Assembly (NCBI GenBank): GCA_020284085.1
Contig: JACEVL010000209.1
Span: 749,501-813,500 of the forward strand
Reading direction: 5' to 3'
DNA: 64,000 nucleotides
Origin: Aporrectodea caliginosa
Lineage: Eukaryota > Annelida > Clitellata > Crassiclitellata > Lumbricidae
Shown here: positions 1-14,210 of the stretch, one piece after another
How positions within the stretch are numbered: the stretch's first letter is position 1
Layout of the letters: every line of letters begins with the position of its first letter
Notes under the pieces: generated by a model
Told to the model about the DNA's origin: nothing
Seen by the model: the letters and a program-made list of their open reading frames with translations, nothing else
Database searches by the model: none
Translations under genes and position numbers: made by a program

Positions 1-166
1 GGTGATAATAAAATACCATTTGGTGGTAAGCTGGTCAGAAGGACGTCATCTCGATATAGACGATACATTTGCAAGATTCCATTTGGAAAGTCTGGTGGAT
101 TCCACTTCAAGAGGATGAAACTCGGACCCAAAGTGCCAGCGTCTGGAGGTGCCTGCTTTCCAGGAA
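1..166 (-). CDS. USH2A: USH2A exon 14: first fibronectin III domain, cut by window edge
   Basis: After acceptor TTTTTTTCAG the frame reads VPGKQAPPDAG, then FILLKWNPPDFPNG and MYRLYRDDVLLT, the A-C strands of an FN3 domain, as in human usherin (INLSWSPPDSPNA). The exon runs to base 1 and continues outside the window. Confidence 0.9.
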
Positions 167-3100
167 CTGAAAAAAATATTCAGCCTAATATTGACTTTGC
201 TATTTGAGTAAAAAAAACATAACTTCTACTCTTCATCTGGTCCGTGTTTGCTACATTGGTTAGAGCATAGGCTGCGTGCCATGCACCTGTATTAGAGATC
301 ATGCGGATCGCGGTTCGCCTTCCAATGCTGGCTTGTTTAAGAGATTTAAATCTTATGCTAGCATAGTCTGGGACCTTAGATGGTGTGACACCGATTCAAA
401 TGGGCAGCGGTGGTTAAGGATCTCACCTGATCAATTCATTGAAAAATGAACAGGTCGAAGCCATACAGTCGCGAAATAAAAATATTAACATCTACATTTG
501 TCCATGTAACACCGTCTGTGACATCTTTACCTTGATTATCAGTAACTTGCAAAAGGTCATTCTACTCATTTTCTTAACCAATGTCTCAGTGTGTTATCCT
601 AGTCTGTTTAAAAAGCCAGTCTTTTCAATATTTTGTATAACAGCATATCCTCTTTACAAACGGTCATTGCAATGGTACTACTTTAGTATATCATCCTGGT
701 CTAAATGTTTACAAAATGTCATTCTCTTAATACTTAAAATAAATACCCATGCTTTAGATTAGCCTTGTGGACTCATTTATCATTCGATCAGTTACTGAGT
801 GAGATGAAAGTTAGAATCAGATGAAGTAAAACTGTCCATGGTGAAGCCAGTCCTTAAAATCAGGGACAACTGAAGACAAGAAAGAACACACATTTTCTAA
901 ATAACACTTTTTTCCTATATTCCCAGAATCAACTGAATACACCGGATGACCAAAAATCCTTTGCTCAGACCAGTGCTTTTTTTCTAGAAAAAAAGGTCCC
1001 GGAACTCAACAAATTCCGAACAGTTATAGTGGCATATTTTATGGTAATATTTCTATTTCATATAATATCAATATAAATAAACACTGAAAGCACTTACCAT
1101 ATTAAATAAAGATATCTAAATAATTTACAAATATTTTAATGAAAAATTTAAATTAGCTAAATTATTTTTTAATAGCTGAAAAAAGGTCCCGGAACGGCGT
1201 TCCGGACCATTCCGGCTGAAAAAAAGCACTGGCTCAGACTAAATCAGTTGTACCCTGGTCAAGATGACAGACTGACTGTACCTTAAGCGGATTTTACCTT
1301 TGCTACATCCATACGGATTGTCCATCCGTAGACCAGTCGTTCCTGGCTGACACTGACCACACTGACGTCCAGTGGTGAAGTTCTTGCATGGACACTGACC
1401 ACTCTCTGGATCGCAGACGTTGCTCAAGCTACCAGCTGGATCGCAAAGGCAAGGCTGACAGCTGCCATAAAATAAACCGAAATGCAATGAAACACACTGA
1501 ACAGGTTTTACTGCATCCTTGCAAACTGCAGCCAGACTTATTGCACGCCTTCCTCGGTACTCTCACATCTCCACATACATGACTAATGATCTTCACTGGC
1601 TTCCTCTCTCGGCTAGAATCAAGTACAAGATCCTGCTCCTAGTTACTAAGTCCCAGCAGGGCTTGGCTCCTAGGTACCTTTGTGACTTAATGTGTAAGCC
1701 ACTATCTGCACGTTCTTCTCGCCCTCTTCGTTCTGCTGACCGGCTTGATCTTTTCGTACCTCGGTCGCGAACCTCATTAACCCAGCATCGGGCTTTCGCT
1801 GTAGTGGGTCCATCAATATGGAATGACCTTCCCCTGCAATTCGTAGCAGGATTCTGGAGGATTTCACTGGCATCTCTTCGCTGCTTAAAGACCTTTCTCT
1901 TTTCTCGGGCCTGTCACGCTGAGAGCGCTTCTGAATAGCTCTGCTGCGAGAAGCGCTTTACAAATGTTCAGATTAGATTTAGATTTAGATTAATGCAGCT
2001 CTGAAAAAGTCTCGCAGATGGCAACTATGTGATAAATCCATACTGCAGAGGAGCCGATTGCTCAAAGAGATACGAAACTCCTCCAGAAATCGCCGTTCTT
2101 TGGCCACTGTAGTCATCAGCTCTTGCCACCTTTTAGTTAGGACAAATACTCGCAAGAGAGAACATAATTTCATGCTACCTATCGTTAAATCTAAACTGTA
2201 TACAAATAGTTTTGTTAATTGATGTATCTTATGTATGTATTTTCGTTTATTCAATCAAAGATTGTTGTCAGAACGCATCTTTAGTTATATTTTGTTGTGC
2301 ATGTGTGACTTTATCATCTGCATAACAGTCCTGGGTTATTTTTCAAATGTATGTAATCACTGCAAATAATGCAATGCAAGTGCACTTGTCAGATGCAAAT
2401 AAAGGCTACTTACTTGCATACTTACTTACTTACACCTTTAAATCAAGAAATGAAGTGCATGAGGTTCTCACACACAGACATGCAAAGGTTTACATTTTCA
2501 CTAAATCACTGGGCAGCTTCTACTAATGTACTTCATATGTATGTGTACATCTGTATATAACTGGGCATTTATATAGCACCTTTTAAGAAAATAACTGAAA
2601 TAATATGGTTATCAAACACATCTAAAGACATGAGCAAATTTTACACCTGTATGTGGTACATGTTATAGCAATAAGTTTCCATCCACACATGATGAATTTT
2701 CCCAACCTGGAAGTGGCAGAGTTCATTCCCCAATAGGTCGGCAGACAGCTGTCACAGCGCAGTCCTGCTATTCCTGACATTCCCTGCCGACACTGACACT
2801 GTCCTGTCGTGGAGTCACAATCCGTCTGTGGAATAGTTCCAGTTGGATCACAGTCACAACGACGACAGCCACCACTTGCAGATGGATATGCGTAGTATCC
2901 TATAATGACACATGACATATCAGTACGTAAGTATGTACATCTATGTGTGCAAGTATGTTCGTATGTACAGTATGTACGTGAATGTATGTACAGCAGTATG
3001 CACCAAAAAGTATCCTGAAACTACAGATTGATCAAAAAGTATCCTAAAAATACAGACTCATCCAAAAGTATCCTAAACTGTTTACAGATTTATCCAGGAA

Positions 3101-6100
3101 TATTCTAAAACTACAATACACATTGATTGAAGGAACCATAAATCCTAATTTATCAGAAATATTCTGTAGTATGACATGCAAGATCTGCAAATTCCAAGCA
3201 GTGGTCACATTAAGTATCCAACATACATCTACCTCAAACCTGGATTTCTCAACACACACCTTTTGCAGCAGACAACCTTATAATTTGACAGGATTCCATG
3301 CAATCTGCGTCTGGTGAGCTTCTCTAATTCCCTATTTCCCTATTTTGCAATCATGATCTTGTATAGTAAGGTTGGATGCATCTCTAATGAGTTTTCTTGA
3401 ATAGGTTCAACATAAATAAGCACTCACAATTACACTGAGGTAAACACATTCATACATAAATGCTAACAGCATTACAAAAGTACAGCAGTTAGATTCAATT
3501 CAAACAAGACCTTTCAATTACCTGCGAGACAGCTGTCACATTTTTTTCCGACTCTGTTCGAGAGACATGTGCACTGTCCCGTATTCTGGTCACACGACAT
3601 ATTTCCAGAACCCCCATCACTTCCACCCTGGGTCCCACTCGGATCGCAGTCACATAACACACACCCATCCGGATTCGACTGTGTGAGGCTATATGCGTTG
3701 GACTTACACTGGTTACATGCTCGCCCGGTAGTATACTGCTTGCACAAACACTGCCCGACATATGGATCGCACATGAGGCTTTTTAGAATGGTTCCACGTG
3801 GATCGCAGTCACATGGCCCACACCCATCCGCGTTGCCAATATCCAAATTATAGAAATTGTCAATACACACATCACAGAATGAACCCTTGACGTTTCTCTT
3901 GCAGCCGCATTGTCCCGAACTGCTGTTACATGTCGTCCCCATCACGGTGCCAATCTCACTACATTTGCACTTCAGACAGCTGCCATTGTTGTCGTAGAAT
4001 TGCGCAGCGCAGGTGACACAACGCAGTCCTACAGCGTTCATTTTGCACTGGCACTGTCCAGTATCCGGATCGCAGTAAGAACTTGTTGACTTGTATGGGT
4101 CGCAACTACATGAAATGCAGCCGTCAGGATTTGAGCCGCTTAGGCTGTACAACCCATATTTGCATCTGTCACAATGCAATCCTAAAGAAAAACAACAGTC
4201 TTAAGTTCTCTCAATTCTTAAGTAACTATGGATCTAAACAATTAATATAGCAACTTTCAAGTACCTCACGATTTATCATTTGATTATTTACTTTCTGAAA
4301 GCACTTTTGCTATACACTGTATGAAACCTTTCTCTGAAAAATAACATAAAATCAACTCTATGGACCGACCATCTCTGTCATCTGTGCTCTGATATTCTCA
4401 ATTAATTAATACCAGCAATTAGAGAAATCAGGAGATAAATCATTAAGATGGATGGCCAATACCTTGGACGTTGGACTTGCAGTTGCACTGTCCGGTTGTT
4501 TCATGGCACGATATATTAGCTCCGACCGTTCCGATGACGTTGCAAAGGCAGGCTTCGCAACCCACAGGATTCGTGACTTGAAGATTGAAAAAGCCAGGCA
4601 CACACTGATCACACGCACGCCCGACCACATTAACCTTACACGTACACTGGCCTCCATCCTATAATTAATACACATTGACACACATACCAGTACACACCCG
4701 CCTTCATGTTTAACATTGTCACTTGGTCAAGTACCATAACTGGATACTGCAGCCAGACTTTCACAAGGCTCTCACATTACAAGCACTTCTGCTGCTTGAT
4801 AGCCATTTAATAACATGATAATGCATGTATGCAAGTATCAATCCGCATTATTTTAGGTCTTCCACGAGCTCTTGGTCCAATTTAATAGGTAATAAACAAC
4901 TTACCTCACCTTACCTTAACTAACTGAGAAACTTCAAGGTAAGTTGTTTGAGAGTCATGTAATAAATTACCTGACCTTACCTTGTCTTAATTTGATCAGT
5001 GAGCCATGGTACCTTGTTACAGTCCATGCTGTCCGGAAGAGTTCCAGCTGGATTGCAGTCACAAGGCAGACAGACGTCCGTTGCAAAGAGACTCTTTCCG
5101 TTTGGACGATAGAACATTGCAATGCATGTATCACACATTTGTCCAGTTGTGTTATGCGAACAACTGACACAGACTCCGCCTCCACCGCTGTCGTAGTCGG
5201 ACGGGAAGAGATCCGTTGAAGCATTGTAAATGCAGCTCAACGAATGATTGTAACACTGACAGAGCTTACATGGATAGGGATTCAGCTGGTTCCCTGCTTT
5301 AAAAGGCTTGTTGTTGTAGAGAGGCAGACAGCGCTCGCACTGCAAAGAAAATAGGAAAGCGTAATGTCATCAGGTAAGATTGGCAAGGACAATGGATGTA
5401 ATGTAACAAACACACCAATGGAATGACAGAGCAAAGGTATTGACTTACAATACACTTAATTTAATGGACTTGACGACTTAGGTAAACTCCCATGTCCCAT
5501 AGTGGAACATAGGCAGGGAGCTTATCTCCCACTCTGTTTACCTACATACATACATACATACATACATACATAGTACATACATACATGCATACATAAATAT
5601 ATACATAAATACATTACATACATACTCTAGGCCCCTGAGCCGGCAGTTAACTCTAAATATCCTGGACACCGAGTCAGGTCACCACACGACTAGCTGTTCA
5701 CTTCCCAGCTTATTCTGGTACAAAATTCTAATGTGCAAACAACTTGTCCAGGGTCATTAACTACTGAGGCACTCAGGTAAAAGTGCACACTTTGGTGCCT
5801 CTATTCAAAAGGGAGCTGGCTTATTTACTTACTGACCATGGCTGCACATTAGGGATTTGTACCTAGGTAGTACAATTGCTCTTTTTATTAAGCATCAATC
5901 AACAGCATTGAGCAATGAAGAACTCATATGTGAAGGACTTGTTCAAGGTCCTTAACCCTTTAACGATGAGCTGCCTATGGTTTCCCATACATTTTAGTAC
6001 ACGCTCGTCGTTAAAGGGTTAACCATCTCAGTGGAGGTTCACCTGCACACTTTACAATAAAGAGATGCACTCAAAGCAGATGGCTACCACATCATGCAAT

Positions 6101-9100
6101 CCACACACAATCTGTGTGCAGGAACTTCAACAGGCAAGTTTCAGTAAGGCCTAAAGATCTCATCCTAGAAATTTAGTTGCAAAAATAACCAGGGTCGAAT
6201 CTAAAACATCACTATAAGAACATTATATGGCCATGCTGGAGTCGGGAGTGCCTCTGAGTAGTCCTCTTGAAGGGGCGCTATATAAATTTATGAATGAATG
6301 AATGAATGAATAAATACAGCATACAATCAAGCAACCTATTGCAATCCAAGACAATAAACACATAAAGTCATAACATATCAGTAATTTGTTACGATATGAT
6401 GACACTTACATTGTAATCATGCATCAATTGATTGACATTTCTAAGTAATACAATGATTCGGTTGAAACAAGAACAGGAAAAGTAGCAAAAGTACAGAACA
6501 AGTCATAAGTCATAAATGACCTGGTTTCCATCTGTGAAACTGTCGCTATGGCAACGACACTTGTAGGGCAGAGACGACAGATCGCAGGAGTCCGCATGGC
6601 CATTACAGTTACATCTAAAGAAACAAGGCAATTGCATCTTAGTAACGTGTTTTTACTACTGCTGTCACTATTTCATTAGTTCATAATTACTTTCATTTAC
6701 ATTCTATCGTTAATTTGAATTTAGTCTGAAAACCTACTTCAAATAATTGGAAACAATTTTCATATGATATCATAATTAAGTGGAACTTAATTGGCATTTT
6801 AGTGGTGCTTTGGTAGTATTTTAGTGGTTACAGTACTTAGTATACTGGAGTACCTATCCTAAGAGGGTTCAACGTTCAACCCAGACAGAAGAACAACATA
6901 TTTAAAAATCTTTTCCATTCACATCCTCAAGCGAAATCACCAGTCAACACGTAAGCGAGTTAAATAATCATTTCAATTTAATTTCTGTTAATAGTCAAGT
7001 AAGGTTAAAAGATTACAGCAACTGTCATACAACAGATTATTGCTTAAAAGAGTGAATTCAAATTAAATAAACTGTTGTGCTGTTAAGACCAATTAGGCCT
7101 AGCACAGGCATGTTAACAGAGATGCTAAATGCTAAATTGTTAATCGACAGGTATGCTTTTAAGACTCACATAGTTCACCTGTCCAGTAAGAGCAGACCAG
7201 CTGTCGTCACAACAAATGTCACTGTCTGGGTTACATGTAAGAACTATAATAAACTAAGGTGCACAATAAGTTAACAGACAATCAACCATCAGGTATAAGA
7301 GCTACCTTCCAGTAATGCTGATGTCATAAATTCCGTAGTACTGGTGCCTAATTGTCATCTGGTAATAATGGCCCTGCAGTCGAAAGCGAACCCTCGTTGC
7401 CTTCACAAAGTCCCAGAGGGCAGCAGTGTTGTAGAAATCACTGTATCCAGGTCGGGTCACTGGGGTCGATGAAAGAAGGCTGAAGGTTACATTAGCCCGA
7501 GAGTATGGGGTGACTCCCTCATTACTACACAGTGAAACAAAAACAGCAGTAAGACATTGATTTATCAGACTTAAATTAACACCGAACAGTAAATGTAAAC
7601 GTTTTTATATCGACCATATTGCCTTGATCCTGCTCATTTTTCATTGAATTGATCACGTGAGAGCCTTCACCACCGCTGCCCATTTGAATTGGCCGTGTAG
7701 GTTGGCCATTTTGTACAGCATGGTGTCAGCATGTTTCAAATGGTCTGAAGCTTTCAAGCTTACTCTGTAAAGCACCATGTCAACATTTCTACTCAGAGGT
7801 GCTCCCGACCCAACCCTGGACAGACGTATTAGGCAAGTGTGCTTGTCAGATGCAAATAAAGGCTTCTTACTTACTTACTTCGAAGGTCTGTCCACCGAGA
7901 AAAAGAGACAGCCAACATAGGAATAGTCAGCCGAAAACAATAAAATGAGACTGAAGTCTTAAAATGAGACTGAAAAGTCTTAAAATGAGACTGAAGTCTT
8001 AAAATGAGACTGAAGGGAGACACAAACAGATTTACAGAGAAAATTCTGAAAGTTAGGTCCAGCAACCAAAGAAGCTCTTTTACCAAAAACAGTTCTAGTT
8101 CTCGGTACCATAGTAAAGCCAATCGGATGACCTTAGTTGAATAACAAAAGCTACTCACTTTACCAATGGGCAAAAAAGACTACACTAAGCTACTTGCCTA
8201 GTAAACTGCAGGCAATTGACGGACGTCGGAAGAGCAAGAGGACCATTATTTGGAAGCCCAAATGCATTGTTGCAATTGTCTGCAAACATTTGCCATGTCT
8301 CCCAGGAAGATTCGATTGTCAACTTCTTTTCTATTGTCATTGCCTTTGGAAATGGACTGTAAAACTGAATGACGACGAAAAATACCTAAACGAAGAACAA
8401 AGCATAAATAAGCATACAAGACCAACCTGAACACAGTGAACAGTTTTTTAACAATAATGTTCTACCATTCTAAATCAGGTACAGCATATGTGCTTGTCAG
8501 TTGCAAATATAGGTCATTTACTTACGCCTGTACTCACTACATATGAGCAATGTAGTGGCTACCAGAACTGTCTGAAAACCAATTACAATCAGCAAAAAAT
8601 TACAGTTCTAAGTGAAACGTAAAGTAAAAACTGAATTACACTGTATTGGGTTATATGACACACATGTATTTATTTGTATCATTTTTATTTTCTGTCTATT
8701 TTCATATCTTTTTTCTGGTCTAGCTGACTGTCAGCCAGTCACTGACGTTGCAGTGCAGCATCACATAATCAACACGGCCACAATGCTACCTTTTCTTGAA
8801 GCTATGTGACAGTTGTGACTCCACAAAATTCTTATCATGCACCAGAGATTGAAGCCAAAACCAAACCAGCAACAATCCAGCTTAAAGAAATCAAACCACT
8901 AACTTAACTCAGAGAAAACCACAACACATACATTGTTCATAACCTTCTTGCTGTTTAAGAACTATAACATCGATTAGGCTAGAGAAACGTGTTTTCGTAT
9001 GTATGTATAGGGCTATATCAGACCTCAGCAAAGCAAAAGATACCATTTTTCAGGAATAGACTTAATAACTTTCCCATAAGCTTATATCTTAAGGAAGTCA

Positions 9101-12100
9101 GACTAAAACCTTACAAATGCCATAGTACTAAGCCACCAATTAAAACCCCAAACTAAGGGTAGGAGGTTCTCTTACCTGAAACTGGTCTCCCAAATCCACC
9201 TCAATAAAGACATCATCAATTGCAACCGTCAGCCAAAATGTGTTGCTGTCGCCATCATTGACGTACTCAAGCGGGTGAGCGTTGGCATTGACCCTGAGAA
9301 CCTCATCCCCATTGTTGTCTGGAACCCCATTGCGGATGCAAATGATCGACTGTTGTGGTTTTACACGCGGGTGATCGGCTGGACATAGACACTCTGTCAG
9401 GATGCGCATGGACGGCAGGGATCCAGTATACACCTGAACGATTTCTCTGAAATACACAAATTAAAATGATTTAAACATCAAACAGTAAAATTTGAATAAT
9501 TTCTATGAACTTTTACAGCTGCATAATATTTAAAATGGAAATAGTAACCCTTGAATGATTTCTAGCAATTTACAATACAGAATCAGATTCACATAAACTG
9601 CAAATATTTGACTAATTTTGGTAATACAGAACAGAAGTGCAGCATATACATAAGACAAGTCTAACTTCATCATTTCTTCCAGTCACAAAATCTGGTATAT
9701 AAAGCTAGCCAAACTTGGAAAAACCTGATTTAATCAAACAATTGGTAAGGTGGAAATCAAAAAGAAGATAAAAACCATAATTTTTACAGTGTTTGATCTA
9801 AACATGAGGCTAACCAAAACCATGAATGGAAAGAAACTCCATGTAATATGTAAATAAAATCAAAACCAAATATCCAAAACACATTTCTTCAGAATTATTG
9901 CATGAGTTTAGATTAGAAATGTTCATCATTTTGGAGAATTCATATTTTGGTAATTTTGAGTTGCATTTCTGATTTGCAGGATCAAATTACTTCATGCAAA
10001 TCATCCTCTTGAAATGACTCAGGACTTGGGATTCACTTGGAGTAAAATTTTGAAATGTTGCGCTTAATAATAATTAAGATCTAGAAGCCTTTATATTAGG
10101 TGGGGGCAAATGCTGCATATTTCATCAGCATCATCGGGGGGGAGGCCCGATAGCGCATTGGATAAAACACTGGCATAGAGAGCGAGAGGTACTGAGATCG
10201 AGTCCTGTAGGCGGACATGCTTTGTAGGCTGCTATTGGCGCCGTGTATTGCAGGCTGTCTATTCTGTTAGTAAAGATTTATGTCTTCTGTCATTTGTGTT
10301 CTTGTGAATTGTTTCAATTGCAAAACTGTACGCTGTAACCGGTTGCGGTTTGTCAACCGGATTGTTTCAATAAAGAAATATTATTATTATTATTATTATC
10401 AAAGTTTGCCAAGTGAAGTACTGTTTCTATGAGAAATGTTCTTCAGGCAGCACTTTCTAAGTGCTTGATTATGATTAAGACTGATTTGAGCAAACTACAA
10501 ATGAGGAAGAGCTGCAATGAGATTTTCTTAAAACAGTATAACACTCATTGACTACAATGGGTTTGACAATTGTCATTGCTGTTTCATCCTTTGTGACAAA
10601 CTGAAATTTGAGTAGTGGCACATTTTGTCCACCAAAACCACACAATCGCTGCTGAAACATGGACCTTGAACTTTCTTCCAAAAATTTACCTTTCCATTTA
10701 AGCCACCAACATGAACATTTTTGGAACACAACTTGGTATACTGCAGTGCCAGTTACAATCCGTGCAAATCTGAGTTTAAAATGTGCACCCATAAGCTTAA
10801 ATAGGAGACGACCATAGTGATACCCCCATCAAAGATTTGGTGTCTTCATCCCAAAAGCTTAAATACACCATCTCAGCTGAGTAACTTGAAAATGGAACTG
10901 TTGTAAACAGCACCACTCATTAAAAAACATAAGAATTGAATTTGATTTCTAACATATTGGGCAGGAGTTTCAAAACCTTCATCCAGACCTCTCAAAGCGA
11001 TATTCAACACCAAGCTCATAAAGTGTCTGGACGGCCCACCTGTTAGTGAGTGTATCACTGTAGAACTGAACATCTTGAAGACGACCGATGTATTGATCTG
11101 AACCTAGATAACCAAATCAATACAAGGACCAACATTAACGCTGTGGCTCAGTTATTTATCATCCAATACTATGATCATCAACTGCAAGCCAATAATTAAA
11201 TCACACGAAAATCTTATGAATCACTCACTGTACCGAAACAACCACATCAATACCAAATAAAAGAAATTTCAAGTAGATGATAGCAATCACTGTTAATTCA
11301 ACCACAAAAAGAGATACTGAATCAGTGTAGTTGAGTCAGATCAGGTAGGCATCAAATCCTTACACTGTTGAGGATTTAAATTGAGAAAGGTTATTTTTCA
11401 ATCAATCATCGAAATTCCAAAATGTCAACTCCAGATCCTATCTCTGGCTAAAGACAACAGTAAAAATATGTACAAATACTTTATTCTAGCACTCAAGTGT
11501 CTGGTAATTTCAACAGAATGCTCACCGGCAATAGTTTGTTGTTCAAGCAGACTACAATATCTTTAAAATACCATACAATAAACTCAAATTTGATAATGTC
11601 CTCTTACAATACAGCTTAGATGTTCGTTCACTGTGAGTAGCAGCAGGTCTTGTAGTACAACCACAATAACTGTGTAATTAATTACAGGTCAACTCAGCCA
11701 ATAGGTGGTATATGAGCCACCTTATTGGCTGAGTTCACTAGACATCACCTTTGAAGTATACCTTAATACTGAATTACCAATTTCTAGAACATTCTCAAAC
11801 ACACTGAAGCTGTACTTGGAAGCTGGTTCATGCAGCCATTCTACTCTCTCTCTCTCTCTCTCTCTCTGTCTTTCTGTAAGACACGAATCTTACCTTGCCA
11901 CTCCATTACTTCTAAGATGCTATAAGAAACTTGAAGAAAAAACAGTTCCTTAATCTAACTTCATGAATCAGCCATTTCTAAACACTAAATTCTAGAGTGT
12001 TACTTTAAAGCTAAGTGCAGGGTACCAGCTCATATTCACAAGCAGCATGTTGTATCAGAGATTTCAAGTGAAGATCCAAATACGGGGTCTTAACTACATT

Positions 12101-14115
12101 TTTCATAGCCTTAGCACATGGGATAGCTAGCCTCTCCCTCACCACCAAATCTTTCCAGTGACACTGTACAGTAAGTGTAGTCACTTTATAATTATTCTAG
12201 CAATGGGTCACAGGTGGAGTAAAAATTTTAAAACAGCTTTCCATCGTGCTTGGGACTTGAACACCCAATAGTTTAGTTTAGTTGAGGACACTATCTGCTT
12301 AGACCAATGTGCACTGACTAAACAACCTGAATGGGTTTGATATGAGAGTAACACTTCTTTAGCAATCACTATGATTTTTTATGCCAGCAAGGATGAACTA
12401 CCGTAGGCCCTACTTGCATTTTTGAGCATAGAAATCTCTACTGTTTACTGAATGAAGCAAAAGCTTCTTCAACCTAAAGATCACACTTTTTCCTGTTGAA
12501 AGATAGTAGCCTACTGCATCAGCAGACACTCTAATAGTTTTTAGGAGCAAGCTATTACAGAGGAACTGACTGTTGAATATTTCACATAATCTTCAACAGT
12601 TCTACTCAGATTAAATGTCTTTGTTATGTAATGTTATCAGATCAATTGATGCCTTGCGATGACGGTTCTGTTGAAATTTTGCAGATTATATAAGATTACA
12701 ATGACCTTCAGACAAGACAATGGAAACTTGTGAATCCTGTACCGTTTTTAGTCTGTCCGACACGGACCAGTCCAGGTCCATCGAGAAGAGGACCAGCGAG
12801 TGAGTAAGAACCACGAGCAGACATACCAGCATCACTGCCATTCAAGAAATAGCTCAGATAAGTCCCATACACCTAACAACAACATACACCATAGCACAGT
12901 GCATTCTAAAGTAACATAATATAATGGAAAGGTACATTTATATAGCGCCTCCACTTCAATGAAACACCTCGGCAGTGCTACTGACCCGGCAACGGCTATT
13001 TACCACTGAGTGGAAGGGTTTTCAGCCAACAATGAATGAAAGCCTGGACGGGTCACGAATTAATGCAACAGGAACGTTTTCAATACCTCTTACAACAGCT
13101 ATGTGTCACAACCAACTACAGTCCTCAGGCTAAGTTTCTCAAAACTGGTCAGTTTGCAAGTCTAAGAAACTGACAACTGCTTGTATGGGTTGCATGATCA
13201 AAGAACCTTAATATTTATAAAATATCAATGTTTAAAGACAAAGCATCAGTCAACTGTCAATATTTAATGATCAAACAATGCTCAGCAATGATTGTGTGAA
13301 GGGCTTGCTTGACAATTGGGGAGGAGAGAGACTTTCAAGCCACAGTAACCATATAATTCATTCATTCATTTACTCACTCAATCACATTCACTCATTCACT
13401 TACACTCACTCATCACACTCATTCACTTACTCTCACTCACCCACTCACTCATTCACTTACCGGTACTCTCAATCATCACTCACTCACTCACACTCACTCA
13501 TTCACTTACTCTCACTCTCTCACTAACTCACTATCCCTCCTTCAAAGCATTCAAGTATTGTCCTTCATGATACAAGATTAGTGTGCCATCAATCGGGAAA
13601 CTGTGTCACTCAGGTTATTCGTATCAAATTACATCTCTCTAAAATGTTGAACTGAAATGTCCAGCCAGGGAGCCGCAACATTTTAATGTATGTGTCCTTG
13701 TCTGTGGCATTTTGTGTATGGATCTGGTCCATTCTGCTTGCAAGTGTGTGGATGTAAGGCTGAACATCCAATCCAGGCTCATTGATATTTGCTCGTAGAT
13801 AATGGGAACAGATGTTGCATGACTTCATCAGAGATGGCTAATAATCAATACCGTAGCTCAGCAGTAACACTCAGATCAGTCTATTGAACTTACGTCACAA
13901 ACGTCATTGTTACTACAAAGAAATATGCAACAGGAAAATGTGCCAATAACACATTAAACAGCACAAAAAATGACATTTCCTGATTGGAAATCATAGTTTA
14001 CTCACAAATAAACATTAAAGACGAATTCTGACTCATGGAGTCCTTGAAGTAGTGTTGCGGATGAGTATTTGTATCTAATACTATCTATGCCCTTGTAAAC
14101 ATTCATGAGCACACA

Positions 14116-14210
<95 letters not shown>

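Noticed and set aside
4889..4948. Inverted repeat AAACAACTTACC / GGTAAGTTGTTT as a possible element
   Set aside because: Only 12-bp arms, no target duplication; left as a chance or minor hairpin in an usherin intron.
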